DNA of 49,586 nucleotides from Thalassotalea sp. (GCA_022448425.1 JAKVCY010000184.1:1-49586), one strand, 5' to 3'. Counted from the first letter of the stretch, positions 1 to 9,641 are shown. The notes: generated by a model from the letters alone, not told the origin. Numbers and translations are program-made.

Positions 1-3
1 CAT

Positions 4-9
4 TATAAT
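4..9 (+). promoter_or_regulatory. possible -10 box upstream of ttcA
   Basis: A TATAAT hexamer lies 32 bases before the ttcA start codon. The matching -35 element would fall outside the window, so the promoter cannot be confirmed. Confidence 0.3.
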
Positions 10-41
10 ACGCGCCCATTTCTTGCTGTGACTATCTGGGT

Positions 42-935
42 ATGACAAACGTAGACAATAGAAAAGACATATACGAAGCTAACAAGCTACAAAAGAAGCT
101 TCGTAGTAAAGTAGGTAAAGCTATCGCCGATTATAATATGATCGAAGATGGCGACGTCATTATGGCGGCTATTAGCGGTGGTAAAGACTCTTTTGCCATG
201 CTCGATATATTGCTCGGTCTACAAAAGTCTGCACCTATCGACTTTAAAGTTATCGCCGTAAATATGGACCAAAAGCAACCGGGCTTCCCTGCGCACATCT
301 TGCCAGATTACTTTGAATCGCTTGATATCCCTTATTACATTATCGATAAGGACACCTATTCTGTTGTTAAAGAGAAAGTGCCAGAAGGGAAAACAACCTG
401 TGGTCTTTGTTCACGATTAAGACGCGGTACTCTGTATTCATTCGCCGAAGACATAGACGCTACAAAAATCGCTCTAGGTCATCACATGGACGACATCGTA
501 GAAACATTATTTTTGAATATGTTCTTTGGCGCCAAGCTTAAAGCCATGCCACCTAAGCTGCGCGCGGATGATAACCGTAACACTGTCATTCGCCCATTAA
601 GTTATTGTCGTGAAGCTGATATAGCCCGATATGCACAGATTCGAGAGTACCCTATAATTCCATGTAACCTTTGTGGTTCACAGGAAAACCTTCAGCGTCA
701 GAACATTAAAGCAATGTTGACACAATGGGATGCAAGCACACCAGGTCGTGTTGAGAATATTTTTAAGTCACTCAAGAACGTCAGCCCAAGCCAACTTGCA
801 GACACAGAGTTGTTTAACTTCACTGATTTACCTATCGACAGAAGTGAACCAAAACAAGCGTATAACTACTCAAAAGAAACTGTCTCATCCACCAATATCG
901 ATGAATCATTAATTATCGACGTGTCTAACGTTTAG
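42..935 (+). CDS. ttcA: tRNA 2-thiocytidine(32) synthetase TtcA
   Basis: This is the PP-loop ATPase that thiolates cytidine 32 of certain tRNAs in the cytoplasm, using ATP and an iron-sulfur cluster. The 297-residue protein carries the PP-loop SGGKDS at residues 45-50. It also has the two CxxC motifs expected of TtcA: CGLC at 120-123 and CNLC at 207-210, the latter followed by GSQ. The GHHMDD segment near 145-150 is also typical. The length is slightly below the E. coli enzyme. The gene stands alone, followed by a strong hairpin and then a permease gene. The -10-like TATAAT at 4-9 suggests its own promoter. The family assignment is firm; the cluster-bearing state is known from the family and not seen here. 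Confidence 0.97.
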   Translation: MTNVDNRKDIYEANKLQKKLRSKVGKAIADYNMIEDGDVIMAAISGGKDSFAMLDILLGLQKSAPIDFKVIAVNMDQKQPGFPAHILPDYFESLDIPYYIIDKDTYSVVKEKVPEGKTTCGLCSRLRRGTLYSFAEDIDATKIALGHHMDDIVETLFLNMFFGAKLKAMPPKLRADDNRNTVIRPLSYCREADIARYAQIREYPIIPCNLCGSQENLQRQNIKAMLTQWDASTPGRVENIFKSLKNVSPSQLADTELFNFTDLPIDRSEPKQAYNYSKETVSSTNIDESLIIDVSNV

Positions 936-946
936 TAACCTACCTA

Positions 947-973
947 GCGAGGAGAGGCTTTTACTCTCCTCGC
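947..973 (+). terminator. hairpin after ttcA
   Basis: A perfect 10-bp stem (GCGAGGAGAG with CTCTCCTCGC) and a 7-base loop start 12 bases after the ttcA stop. No clear T-run follows, so it may be a 3'-end stabiliser or an imperfect terminator. Confidence 0.6.
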
Positions 974-1051
974 CCATTAATTGTTCAATACAATTTGCTA
1001 ACTTCTCGTTATACTGAGAAAAAACAAAAACAACTCCACACAACTTTAGAT

Positions 1052-2344
1052 ATGTTAGAAAAACTTTTTAAACTGACTGAGCACGGTACCAACGTGCGCC
1101 GCGAGCTGATCGCTGGGTTAACCACCTTCTTAACCATGGCATATATTATTTTTGTAAACCCAACCATGTTGGCTGATACAGGAATGGACCATGGTGCAGT
1201 CTTTGTAGCCACATGTGTAGCTGCTGCCATCGGTTGTTTTATTATGGGGATGTACGCCAACTACCCCATAGCACTAGCACCAGGAATGGGGTTGAACGCA
1301 TTCTTTACCTATACTGTTGTATTGGAAATGGGCTATACATGGCAAGTGGCTCTCGGTGGCGTATTTATCTCGGGTATTGTTTTTGTCATTTTAAGCGTAC
1401 TACGCATTCGAGAATGGATTATCAATAGTATTCCACAAGCCCTCCGCTACGGTATTGCCGCAGGTATCGGTTTATTCCTCGCATTTATTGCACTTAAAAG
1501 CGCTGGCATTGTTGTTGATAATCCAGCAACCTTAGTCGATATGGGTGATCTAAGTGCATTTCCACCACTAATGGCAGCGCTCGGACTTTTCCTGATTGTT
1601 GCGATGGCTAGCCGACAAATTAACGGTGCCGTACTTTACTCGATTCTAATTATCACTGGCTTAGGTATCCTGTTTGGTGATATTAAGTACAATGGTTTGA
1701 TTTCTACGCCGCCAGATGTCACAGCAACCTTTATGCAGCTAGATATTGCGGGCGCGACCGAAGTCGGCATGATAAGCGTAATATTTGCTTTTTTATTCGT
1801 CGATTTATTTGATACCTCTGGCACCTTAATTGCGGTTGCACAAAAAGGAAATTTGCTTGACGAAAAGGGTAACCTACCTCGTTTAAATAAAGCACTATTA
1901 GCTGACTCATCCGCTACCATTGCCGGTAGTATGCTCGGAACATCCACCACTACAAGCTATGTTGAAAGTGCTTCAGGCGTTAGCGCGGGTGGTAGAACAG
2001 GCTTAACCGCAGTTACGGTAGGCTGTTTATTTTTACTCGCTATTTTATTTTCACCGCTAGCGGGTATGGTACCAGCATATGCAACTGCTGGCCCCCTCTT
2101 CTTCGTCGCCGTTTTGATGATGTCTAGTCTAGTCCATATCAAATGGGATGACTTACTTGATGCTGTGCCTGCAACTCTTATTTGTATTACCATGCCACTC
2201 ACATTCTCAATTGCACACGGTATTGCTTTTGGTTTTATCAGCTACACTGCGGTACGTATCTTCGCAGGAAAGTTCGACCAATTGTCAGCGAGTGTATTGG
2301 TATTAGCAGCATTGTTTTTCGTGAAGTTTATCTATTTTGCATAA
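1052..2344 (+). CDS. NCS2 family nucleobase (guanine/hypoxanthine-type) permease
   Basis: This is a multi-pass inner-membrane protein of about 430 residues that should import purine bases by proton symport. It belongs to the AzgA/PbuG/GhxP branch of the NCS2 family. Visible family signatures are the N-terminal EHGTNVRRELIAGLTTFLTM region, GMGLNAFFTY, FVDLFDTSGT and the TSTTTSYVESASGV block. About a dozen hydrophobic segments alternate with short loops. I place the start at ATG 1052, where homology begins; a TTG at 995 would add 19 hydrophilic residues. No good ribosome-binding site precedes either start. The exact base transported (guanine, hypoxanthine or adenine) cannot be read from the sequence. 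Confidence 0.9.
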   Translation: MLEKLFKLTEHGTNVRRELIAGLTTFLTMAYIIFVNPTMLADTGMDHGAVFVATCVAAAIGCFIMGMYANYPIALAPGMGLNAFFTYTVVLEMGYTWQVALGGVFISGIVFVILSVLRIREWIINSIPQALRYGIAAGIGLFLAFIALKSAGIVVDNPATLVDMGDLSAFPPLMAALGLFLIVAMASRQINGAVLYSILIITGLGILFGDIKYNGLISTPPDVTATFMQLDIAGATEVGMISVIFAFLFVDLFDTSGTLIAVAQKGNLLDEKGNLPRLNKALLADSSATIAGSMLGTSTTTSYVESASGVSAGGRTGLTAVTVGCLFLLAILFSPLAGMVPAYATAGPLFFVAVLMMSSLVHIKWDDLLDAVPATLICITMPLTFSIAHGIAFGFISYTAVRIFAGKFDQLSASVLVLAALFFVKFIYFA

Positions 2345-2351
2345 TCACGAA

Positions 2352-2379
2352 GCCTAGTGGCCAAGCAAGGTCACTAGGC
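2352..2379 (+). terminator. hairpin after the NCS2 permease gene
   Basis: An 11-bp stem with one G-T pair (arms begin GCCTAGTG and end CACTAGGC) and a 6-base loop lies 8 bases past the permease stop. Only a weak T-rich tail follows. The rest of 2380-2626 holds no gene that I can support. Confidence 0.55.
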
Positions 2380-2626
2380 GATTTGACGAGCCTAACAGCA
2401 CGCATTAATACCTCTGAGCGCTTTAAATATTCACTTTTCTATCAGCCATTTAACAACACCTTATGCGCGCGCAATAAAAATTACGTTGATAAGTAGGCCT
2501 TTTCGCCAATATGTAGGTTGTTTAACAGTTGCCCCCAAACAAAAACAAACATATCCCTTATAATTCAACAATTTAAAACTGGCATATTGTTCGCAGGCCT
2601 TTTCATAACAGAAAAGAGGAACACTT

Positions 2627-3475
2627 ATGGAAAGCCAATCAATACAAGAACTAAAACCCGTTGGCAGTGGAAAACGCATCAGTATCATTGCGTATTACGA
2701 ACTCACCCGCCTTTTTAATACTCGTAGAGGATGGATAGCATTAATTGCCTTTGCACTTGTTTGGTATTTTATCTTCAGGTATCCGGTGTCTTATGCATCC
2801 TCTATCGTTACACAGCCCGATTTCACCGTCATGATAAGCCAAGCATTAGGCATGCTAAATGCCGACAAATTACTCGATTGGCCAATTGCTGAACTCACCA
2901 TTTACTGGGTTATTTCGTTAATCCTCTACCCCTTATTTTCACTGTTTATCACGGCTGATCAAATATCATCCGACAGAGCTCGAGGCACGCTGCGCTTTCT
3001 CGTGCTTCGTTCAACTCGATTCGAATTATTCATAGGGCGCTACTTAGGTCAGATGTTAATCCTAACGATTCTCGTCTTTGCCACAGTTTCAGCAGCTTCC
3101 GGTATGGCAGTCTATCGAGACGCCTCATTACTCAGCCACGTGCCATTGAATAGCAGTTTTATCTTGTTTCACTTATTTGTTGTTCTTTTACCTGTTGTTG
3201 CAATCACAGCCCTTACTTCCGTGGTTTGTCAATCAGCACGTTCAGCAACATTCTTAGCGATCATAGGTTTATCTGCGTCATTCATTTTGACTGGTTTAGC
3301 AATTCATTATTTTCCAAAACTCGCCTTTTTGGATGATTACTTAATTGGTGCACAAGTAAGTGACCTCGCAATCTCTGTTGGGCTTACTTCACTAAACCAC
3401 ATATCTCTGCCAATAGCTCAAGCTTTGGTTATCTTGGCAATTGCCTATACATTATTTAACTGGAAAGCGTTATGA
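2627..3475 (+). CDS. ABC-2 type transporter permease subunit
   Basis: This 282-residue protein has about six hydrophobic segments and no signal peptide, typical of the membrane subunit of a two-component ABC-2 exporter. A hydrophilic N-terminus leads into the first membrane helix near residue 35. A cytoplasmic SSDRARGTLRFLVLRSTR stretch near 115-135 matches the coupling region common in this family. An AAGAGGA ribosome-binding site lies just upstream of the ATG. The stop overlaps the start of the ATPase gene (ATGA), implying translational coupling. Substrate unknown; candidates are a drug, lipid or peptide. Confidence 0.85.
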   Translation: MESQSIQELKPVGSGKRISIIAYYELTRLFNTRRGWIALIAFALVWYFIFRYPVSYASSIVTQPDFTVMISQALGMLNADKLLDWPIAELTIYWVISLILYPLFSLFITADQISSDRARGTLRFLVLRSTRFELFIGRYLGQMLILTILVFATVSAASGMAVYRDASLLSHVPLNSSFILFHLFVVLLPVVAITALTSVVCQSARSATFLAIIGLSASFILTGLAIHYFPKLAFLDDYLIGAQVSDLAISVGLTSLNHISLPIAQALVILAIAYTLFNWKAL

Positions 3476-4446
3476 GTAGTATCATCAACTGCCAAAATAT
3501 CAGTCACCGTTTCGGCCAAACGATCGCACTTAACGAAGTCAATTTTAATGTCGAATCGGGAGAACCAATTGCATTAGTGGGACCAAATGGAGCAGGTAAA
3601 ACAACACTCTTTAGTATTCTTTGCCGCTATTTAAGACCAACGTCAGGAAAAATAGAGATTCTTGGCCATACGCCTGGATCTCCTGCGCTATTTGGCCAAC
3701 TGAGCGCCCTACCGCAAGATGCACAGTTAGATCCCAGATTTTCGGTGATGAAACAACTTCTGTTTTTCGCGAAACTACAAGGCATGAATAGACAGCAAGC
3801 TCTATCTGAAGCTAATAGAGTGCTTGAGCTAGTAGGTTTGGCGCAGAACAAACAGGCGAAACCAGCAGAACTGAGCCATGGTATGAGAAAACGTATTGCT
3901 ATCACACAGGCACTGATGGGAAGCCCCAAGCTCGTTCTGCTCGATGAACCAACTGCTGGTCTTGATCCGTTAAACGCGAGAATCATCCGTAAACTCATTA
4001 GCGATCTGTCATCACAAACCACATTTATGGTGAGCTCACACAATCTAGATGAACTAGAAAAACTTTGCCACACCGTACTCTACCTAGAGAAGGGGAAACT
4101 CACACAGCAGAAAATAAGCGAAGTAAACACACATCAGTGCTTTTTGACCGTGTTATTACATGAGACCCTATCTGAGGAAAGTTATGCCGATCTCAAGGCG
4201 CTAGAGGCCGTTGAAGGGGTCTCGCAGACTCAGCGAATGGAATATGTGATTACTTACGATAATCAGCTAGAGCCCTATTTTGACCAGCAGCTACTACGAT
4301 TTTTTGCCGACCGTTCAATTAAGTATCGACAGTTAACCAAAGGACGTTCACTGGAAGAACAATTGTTTAACGAACGAGAACTCAATGAACAAGACCTTAA
4401 TGAAAAAGGGCTCTATGAGAAAGAGCTCAATGTTATAAACGGCTAA
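3472..4446 (+). CDS. ABC transporter ATP-binding protein (partner of the upstream permease)
   Basis: This is the cytoplasmic ATPase of the exporter encoded with the preceding permease. Walker A GPNGAGKTT is at residues 37-45. The signature motif is the variant LSHGM near 137-141, and Walker B is LVLLDEP near 155-162 followed by TAGLD. A switch-histidine segment (SSHNLDELEKLC) follows. The core is about 220 residues, with a roughly 100-residue C-terminal extension. That extension ends in a repetitive, charged tail of ELNE/DLNE/GLYE units, unusual for the family. The start overlaps the permease stop by four bases. Assignment as an ABC-2 ATPase is firm; the substrate is unknown. Confidence 0.92.
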   Translation: MSSIINCQNISHRFGQTIALNEVNFNVESGEPIALVGPNGAGKTTLFSILCRYLRPTSGKIEILGHTPGSPALFGQLSALPQDAQLDPRFSVMKQLLFFAKLQGMNRQQALSEANRVLELVGLAQNKQAKPAELSHGMRKRIAITQALMGSPKLVLLDEPTAGLDPLNARIIRKLISDLSSQTTFMVSSHNLDELEKLCHTVLYLEKGKLTQQKISEVNTHQCFLTVLLHETLSEESYADLKALEAVEGVSQTQRMEYVITYDNQLEPYFDQQLLRFFADRSIKYRQLTKGRSLEEQLFNERELNEQDLNEKGLYEKELNVING

Positions 4447-4460
4447 TGCGGTTAAGACTT

Positions 4461-4487
4461 GCGGCGCTATTGAATTTGCAGCGCCGC
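4461..4487. terminator. convergent hairpin between the ABC ATPase and Bax-like genes
   Basis: A perfect 8-bp GC stem (GCGGCGCT with AGCGCCGC) with an 11-base loop lies between two convergent genes and overlaps the last codons of the Bax-like gene. The plus-strand tail is T-rich, so it may serve the ABC operon. Confidence 0.55.
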
Positions 4488-5363
4488 TGGTTGTTCTTCT
4501 ACAACATCATCAATGAGTGGCTCTGCTGGCTGCTCTACAAGTGGAAAATACGATTGGTTATGTCTGAGCATATCAGTAATTTCCATGATATAGTCATTAC
4601 CGCGTTCAGAATATGAGACAAGCCCTGTCGCCAACACTTCCGGTGATAACGGTTGCTCATAAGCACGTAAATTGGCTCGAATTGCATGCAAATTCTCATA
4701 AGCAGCATTGGTATTTAAATTATTAAGGTAGCGAGTTACCGCATCATCAACACTTTGAAATGCCTCAACTTCATGATGTGCGCCTTCATTCCGACCTCTA
4801 GGTACCATGCCACAACCTTTGCTGTAACACCAAATTCCAAAAAAGTTTAAGCCAATGCGCGCAAAACGTGATGTTCCCCAAGCCGACTCATTAGCTGCCT
4901 GTACCAAAACTAATGCATCAGGAATTACATCCACTCTTAGTTTCAATGCCGCTAGTTGTTGATCAACAGGCAAGCGGGATGATACACGATAACGCTTGTT
5001 CAATTGACCAAGCTGCTGAGTATGCTCATCAGTCAGCACTTGCGTCATATCATAGTTTTCAATTATCTCTGCGAGCACAGCTCTTTCTGACATGATGACA
5101 CTATTGGCTTTTTCTACCGATGGCGCAATGAAGTCAAAGAACGCCTTTTTCTTTGCTCTGATATCCGTGATTTTGCCAAAATCGGGCAAATCTACGTTAT
5201 GCAAAGGCACCTCAGGCGGCTCTGGCTCGGGCTCAACCACTACTGGCTCAACTTCTTTTACAGGCGTGTATGGAGGTTTAATAATAAAAGGGCGAACTAG
5301 GGCCGCAATAAGGACTACTGTCCCTGTGATCCAAGCGCCAATTTTTAGTAACTTTGTGAACAT
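4467..5363 (-). CDS. Bax-family (glucosaminidase-like) peptidoglycan hydrolase
   Basis: This 298-residue, membrane-anchored protein should act in the periplasm on peptidoglycan. An uncleaved N-terminal membrane helix (residues 9-28) is followed by a Pro/Glu/Val-rich linker (about 33-53). The C-terminal domain is related to the GH73 glucosaminidases. Its likely catalytic glutamate is E159 in ANESAWGTSRFA, followed by NFFGIWCYSKGCG and a YLNNLNTNAAY segment characteristic of the E. coli Bax protein. The start is ATG 5363 with no strong ribosome-binding site. The gene ends inside a convergent hairpin. Function as a cell-wall hydrolase is inferred from the fold; the physiological role is not known. 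Confidence 0.88.
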   Translation of the reverse strand: MFTKLLKIGAWITGTVVLIAALVRPFIIKPPYTPVKEVEPVVVEPEPEPPEVPLHNVDLPDFGKITDIRAKKKAFFDFIAPSVEKANSVIMSERAVLAEIIENYDMTQVLTDEHTQQLGQLNKRYRVSSRLPVDQQLAALKLRVDVIPDALVLVQAANESAWGTSRFARIGLNFFGIWCYSKGCGMVPRGRNEGAHHEVEAFQSVDDAVTRYLNNLNTNAAYENLHAIRANLRAYEQPLSPEVLATGLVSYSERGNDYIMEITDMLRHNQSYFPLVEQPAEPLIDDVVEEQPAALQIQ

Positions 5364-5425
5364 CTAGTTTAAATGCCTTATTTCGTCCGTTGAATTAATG
5401 AGTTCGCTTATTAAAAGCTCTCAAG

Positions 5426-6301
5426 CTAAGCAATGAAAATATCATTATCAGAGTCATTGCCGGTGCCTTTGTTATTTCCATTGCCTTGGCTACCACCTGA
5501 ATTCCCGCCAGAATTATTATCTGAGTTGTCATTAAAGTCTGATTTCACAGCTTGCAACTGCATACCAAAAATATCGCGATACAGTACACCTTTTGCGTTG
5601 AAGTATAGCGGTGCTAAATACGACATCAAAAAGAAGAAAATTGCCATTGCCAGAATATCACCGCCGCCTGAGCCATTACCGCCAAACAATGCAAACGGCA
5701 TAGCTGCGACAATGAGTCCCATGAACAGCGCAAGGTAAACGAAGAAGATGTTAAACATCTGAAAGCGCAGCGCCTTGATAGAAAGTACAATCGCTTTCGC
5801 TGGAGATAGCTGCTTCTCTACAACTAGTGGAATCGTTAATGACAAGAGTACAGCAATGAAAATACCCGGAATAATAAATAGCTGTAACCCTAGGCTAATG
5901 AACATTGACGTCATCACAGCACAAAGTGCTACCCAACTTCCGCGTCGTAAAAATGAAAACACCAATCTAGGGCGGGTTTTTATCCCCACAGCATGTAAGA
6001 CGCCCATCATTTCGACGCCAGCAATAAAGGGGTAAATGGCTATTGTCACCAATAGATTCAACGCTACCATTGCTTCTGGATTCGCCAACGCACTTTCCAA
6101 ACCACCAAAGTACTGGCTACTGATAAAGACAATGGCGAGTCCTAAGAAAAAGACAAAAATAAGCCCTAAGTTTATCGACAAGCGGTTAGCATTAGTTAAT
6201 TGCCACGCTTCCGACAATACATCTCTAGGCGCAATAACGTACTCGCCCTTCACTGCTTTATCTACATTGCCGCCAATTTGAATTTGTTGTTTTTCTTCCA
6301 C
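5426..6301 (-). CDS. uncharacterised multi-pass membrane protein with Gly/Asn-rich tail
   Basis: I do not recognise a named family. The roughly 291-residue product has about six hydrophobic segments between residues 40 and 245, suggesting an inner-membrane protein. It ends in a hydrophilic low-complexity tail rich in Asn, Gly, Ser and Asp (SGGNSGGSQGNG and similar). The start is uncertain: GTG 6301 has an AAGG sequence 8 bases upstream, whereas TTG 6307 is too close to it. The gene lies 62 bases upstream of the Bax-like gene on the same strand and could be co-transcribed. The tail probably faces the cytoplasm or periplasm as a disordered region. Confidence 0.8.
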   Translation of the reverse strand: MEEKQQIQIGGNVDKAVKGEYVIAPRDVLSEAWQLTNANRLSINLGLIFVFFLGLAIVFISSQYFGGLESALANPEAMVALNLLVTIAIYPFIAGVEMMGVLHAVGIKTRPRLVFSFLRRGSWVALCAVMTSMFISLGLQLFIIPGIFIAVLLSLTIPLVVEKQLSPAKAIVLSIKALRFQMFNIFFVYLALFMGLIVAAMPFALFGGNGSGGGDILAMAIFFFLMSYLAPLYFNAKGVLYRDIFGMQLQAVKSDFNDNSDNNSGGNSGGSQGNGNNKGTGNDSDNDIFIA

Positions 6302-6497
6302 AAACAAAACCTTATTTAGGTCACTGAACCCAGTACTTTACCGGTGATGTGACGTATTTCTGCCAATTATTAAATGCGCATAACTTGCGTATATTTGCGC
6401 CTATTGTACCCTAAATACCTTCAACCTGCTGTTTACTTTTTGTTCGCACAGAGCAGCTTTATCGCTGGCGAGAGGCAAACTTAGCTTTACACTGTCT

Positions 6498-7049
6498 CTA
6501 CATCTTATGGAGGCTAGCAAGGAAGCGCTTAAAATATTGGGCACCTTTCTCATGCGCTAACTCGATATTATCTTCTGGAATTTGCTCCGGATTTTGATAA
6601 ACCGATAGCACCTTTTCCATACTCGCTTCACGAATGAGGTGGATGGTAGGAAATGGAGAGCGATTAGTGTAATTTGCAGCTGATGCTTCATCCTCGCCCT
6701 CGAACATATAATCAGGGTGAAAGCTGGCTACTTGCAAAATGCCTTCAAGCTCGAGGTGCTCGATTAAGTCATTTGCATAGTCGACCAGATCTAAATATTT
6801 ATCGAATTGACGAAATCCAGTGGTGTAGATAATAAGGCTCGTTTCTACATCTGGATTGTCTATCAAGTGCAAACATTCTGCGGCAAGCTCTTCAATTGCT
6901 TGCTCTATTCGCCCTAAGCTACTTTTGTGGTAGCGAATCGTATTATTCACAAACTCCTTTTTTGCAAAGGGACAAAAGTTAAGGCCAATGACAATGGTTT
7001 CAAGCCACTGCTTTGTTTTAGTAATTGCTGGGTGTTCTGTTGTCGACAT
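6498..7049 (-). CDS. DUF1415 family protein
   Basis: This conserved cytoplasmic protein of about 183 residues has no established function. The family pattern is visible in NFCPFAKKEF near the N-terminus (a conserved Cys), TGFRQFDKYLDLVDYAN in the middle, and FHPDYMFEGEDEASAANYTNRSPFPTIHLIRE toward the C-terminus. I choose ATG 7049; an in-frame ATG at 7064 would add five residues. The gene follows the Atm1-like exporter by about 30 bases on the same strand and is probably in the same transcript. Confidence 0.88.
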   Translation of the reverse strand: MSTTEHPAITKTKQWLETIVIGLNFCPFAKKEFVNNTIRYHKSSLGRIEQAIEELAAECLHLIDNPDVETSLIIYTTGFRQFDKYLDLVDYANDLIEHLELEGILQVASFHPDYMFEGEDEASAANYTNRSPFPTIHLIREASMEKVLSVYQNPEQIPEDNIELAHEKGAQYFKRFLASLHKM

Positions 7050-7080
7050 AAATACTATAAACATAAAAGGTTTAATTATC

Positions 7081-8853
7081 TTACTGCTGAAGCGCCCACA
7101 TAGACGCGTAAAGCCCGTTAGCTTGAATAAGTGTTTGGTGATTACCTTGCTCTACCACCTGCCCTTGACGCATAACAATGATGTTGTCTGCGTCAACGAT
7201 AGTCGATAAGCGGTGAGCAATAACTAAACTCGTCTTATTCTCACTCACTTGCCTAATCGCCCTTAGTATGGCTTGCTCTGAATGGCTATCTAACGAAGAC
7301 GTCGCTTCATCAAACACGAGAATCTCAGGATTCTTTAGTATAGTTCTAGCAATTGCCACACGCTGCTTTTCACCACCCGACAGTTTAAGCCCCCTTTCAC
7401 CTACTTTGGTAGCTGATTTATCAGGCAATGAGTCAACAAACTTGTCTAAATGTGCCAGTTTGATCGCTTCATAAACTGCTTCTTCACTGGCATCGGGATT
7501 ACCGTAGTGCACGTTAGCAAATAAGGTATCATTAAATAAAACGGTATCTTGAGGGACGATACCAATATGTTGTCGTAGGCTTTGTTGTTTGACACTGCTG
7601 ATATCTTGGCCGTCTATTGAAATACTGCCGTAATCTGGATCATAGAATCGAAAGAGCAGTTTCACTAACGTCGACTTACCCGAGCCACTATCGCCGACTA
7701 CAGCAACTTTCTGCCCAGGCTTAACATCAAAGCTCAATTGATTAATCACATTACGTTTATTGTTGTAGCCAAAGTCAACTTGCTCAAAACGAATACTCCC
7801 TTCAGTCACGTTAAGGCCTTGAGCGTCTGGCATATCGTTAATTTTTGGCTGTTTCCCTAAGAGGTTAAACATGTGTTCAATGTTAGCCATTGACCCTTTA
7901 ATTTCACGATAGACAAAACCAAGAAAATTGAGAGGGATAAAAAGCTGCATCATAAACGCGTTAATCAGGACAAAATCACCCAACGTCATTTGCTCATGGG
8001 TGACTTGGTAAGCAGCAAGCCCCAACATTGATGTCATTGATATTGCGATGATTAACGCTTGCCCGCCATTTAGCGCAAACAACGACAAGCGATTCTTAAT
8101 TTTCGCCTGTTCCCACTGTGCTAAGTTGTTGTCGTAAGCGTTAGCTTCATAATCTTCGTTGGTGAAGTACTTAACAGTTTCGTAGTTAAGCAGGCTATCA
8201 ATGGCACGAGTGTTACTGGTTGAGTCTGCTTTATTTGCTTCTCTAATATAGCCTGTACGCCATTCTGTCGCTTTAACTGAGTAGCCTACGTAACAAACGA
8301 TAGATATCAGCACGATAAGTGAAAAATAGACACCGTAGTTGTACCAAAGAATCCCCATGACCATGATAATTTCTAATAAGGTTGGGACGATATTAAATAC
8401 CATGAATCGCATTAAAAAGCTGATACCAGAGGTGCCTCTGTCGATGTCTCGCGACAAGCCACCTGTCTGCCTATCGAGATGGAAATCAAGCTCCAACCGA
8501 TGAAGGTGCTTGAACACATTCAGCCCAATGCGACGAATTGCCCTTTCAGTTACATGGCCAAACAAGGTATCGCGTATTTCAGCAAATAGCACAGTAGAAA
8601 AGCGTACTAAGCCATAGGCCGCTACCAAGCCTAGCGGCACTAAATAAATTTTATCGGCATTTTGCTGATCTAACGTATCAACGAGGTCTTTTAGGATAAA
8701 AGGAAGGTAAACACTCGCCAGTTTAGTAAATACTAAACAAAGCATGGCGATAAAGATTCTGACTCGGAACTCAAGTAAATAAGGCCAAAGTGTTTTAAGC
8801 ACACGCCAATTAATTTCGTTCACTTCATGATCCGGATAATTACTGCGTCGCAT
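7081..8853 (-). CDS. Atm1/HMT1-type ABC exporter (fused membrane and ATPase domains)
   Basis: This 590-residue half-transporter combines a six-helix membrane domain (about residues 20-320) with a C-terminal ATPase domain. The membrane domain carries Atm1-type hallmarks: QTGGLSRDIDRGT, and NYETVKYFTNEDYE in the substrate/coupling region. The ATPase has Walker A GDSGSGKST, signature LSGGEKQR, Walker B ILVFDEATSSLD and the switch histidine in IAHRLSTI. Bacterial relatives export glutathione persulfide or metal-glutathione conjugates; that role is inferred by family only. An AAGGAAAG ribosome-binding site precedes the ATG. Confidence 0.93.
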   Translation of the reverse strand: MRRSNYPDHEVNEINWRVLKTLWPYLLEFRVRIFIAMLCLVFTKLASVYLPFILKDLVDTLDQQNADKIYLVPLGLVAAYGLVRFSTVLFAEIRDTLFGHVTERAIRRIGLNVFKHLHRLELDFHLDRQTGGLSRDIDRGTSGISFLMRFMVFNIVPTLLEIIMVMGILWYNYGVYFSLIVLISIVCYVGYSVKATEWRTGYIREANKADSTSNTRAIDSLLNYETVKYFTNEDYEANAYDNNLAQWEQAKIKNRLSLFALNGGQALIIAISMTSMLGLAAYQVTHEQMTLGDFVLINAFMMQLFIPLNFLGFVYREIKGSMANIEHMFNLLGKQPKINDMPDAQGLNVTEGSIRFEQVDFGYNNKRNVINQLSFDVKPGQKVAVVGDSGSGKSTLVKLLFRFYDPDYGSISIDGQDISSVKQQSLRQHIGIVPQDTVLFNDTLFANVHYGNPDASEEAVYEAIKLAHLDKFVDSLPDKSATKVGERGLKLSGGEKQRVAIARTILKNPEILVFDEATSSLDSHSEQAILRAIRQVSENKTSLVIAHRLSTIVDADNIIVMRQGQVVEQGNHQTLIQANGLYASMWALQQ

Positions 8854-9008
8854 GACTTTCCTTAGTTAGTAAAATTTGAATGACGTTAGCTGAATGGAAG
8901 CAGGAACCAAACATCATATGGCGTTAAGCAAAGTGCATGATAACTTTGTGCCAGTAACTTTTTACTAGTAACTGTGCCCTATCTACTATGTGATAGTTAA
9001 AATGTGCA

Positions 9009-9023
9009 AGCTACATGGTAGCT
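9009..9023 (-). terminator. weak hairpin downstream of ribA
   Basis: A 6-bp stem (AGCTAC with GTAGCT) with a 3-base loop lies between ribA and the ABC exporter gene. No T-run follows, so a role in termination is doubtful. Confidence 0.2.
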
Positions 9024-9047
9024 TAAGCCTAGTAGCGTTAACGGCAA

Positions 9048-9641
9048 CTATATACTGATGTCGTGCTTACCGTGCTGCTTTTTCGCCGCCAAGTATTCTT
9101 TGTTATCCGACTTCATATGAACTTGTGTATTTACTATCGCTTGGACATCAACATGTTCAGACAATGCTTTCGCCTTACGCGGGTTATTGGTCATTAGCTT
9201 TATCGCGTCGATATCCATTGCGTTGAGCATGGCAATGGCGTGCTCAAAACTGCGCTGGTCATCATCAAAACCCAGTTCATTGTTTGCTTGGTATGTATTT
9301 AAGCCTTGGCTTTGGAGTACATAAGCGTCAATCTTATTGTATAAACCAATGCCACGCCCTTCTTGACGCATATAAAGAATCACGCCACCGATATCTGCCA
9401 TAGTTTCAATGGCTTCATCAAGCTGTTCGCCACAATCACAACGTGAAGAGTGAAACACATCTCCCGTCAAACATTCAGAATGAACTCGCACTAGCGGCAC
9501 ATCTTGATTTAAATCAGCTTGCTTAAACACAATAGCGACATGCTCATTGTCTTTATCAAAACAGGTAAAGCTGATGATTTCAGCGTCGATATCACTTTTT
9601 GAGCCCACTTTTAGGCTCACTCGTGCTCTTATTTCAGACAT
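9048..9641 (-). CDS. ribA: GTP cyclohydrolase II (riboflavin biosynthesis)
   Basis: RibA converts GTP to 2,5-diamino-6-ribosylamino-4(3H)-pyrimidinone 5'-phosphate, the first step of riboflavin synthesis, in the cytoplasm. The zinc-binding cysteines are C57, C68 and C70 within ECLTGDVFHSSRCDCGEQL. The catalytic region ILYMRQEGRGIGLYNK and the GTP-binding LMTNNPRKA segment are present. At 197 residues it is a standalone RibA like the E. coli enzyme, not a RibBA fusion. It is the only riboflavin gene in the window, and I see no FMN riboswitch upstream. Confidence 0.97.
   Translation of the reverse strand: MSEIRARVSLKVGSKSDIDAEIISFTCFDKDNEHVAIVFKQADLNQDVPLVRVHSECLTGDVFHSSRCDCGEQLDEAIETMADIGGVILYMRQEGRGIGLYNKIDAYVLQSQGLNTYQANNELGFDDDQRSFEHAIAMLNAMDIDAIKLMTNNPRKAKALSEHVDVQAIVNTQVHMKSDNKEYLAAKKQHGKHDISI

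Noticed and set aside
995..1051. N-terminal extension of the NCS2 permease from TTG 995
   Set aside because: The 19 extra residues are hydrophilic and unlike the family, and no ribosome-binding site precedes the TTG.
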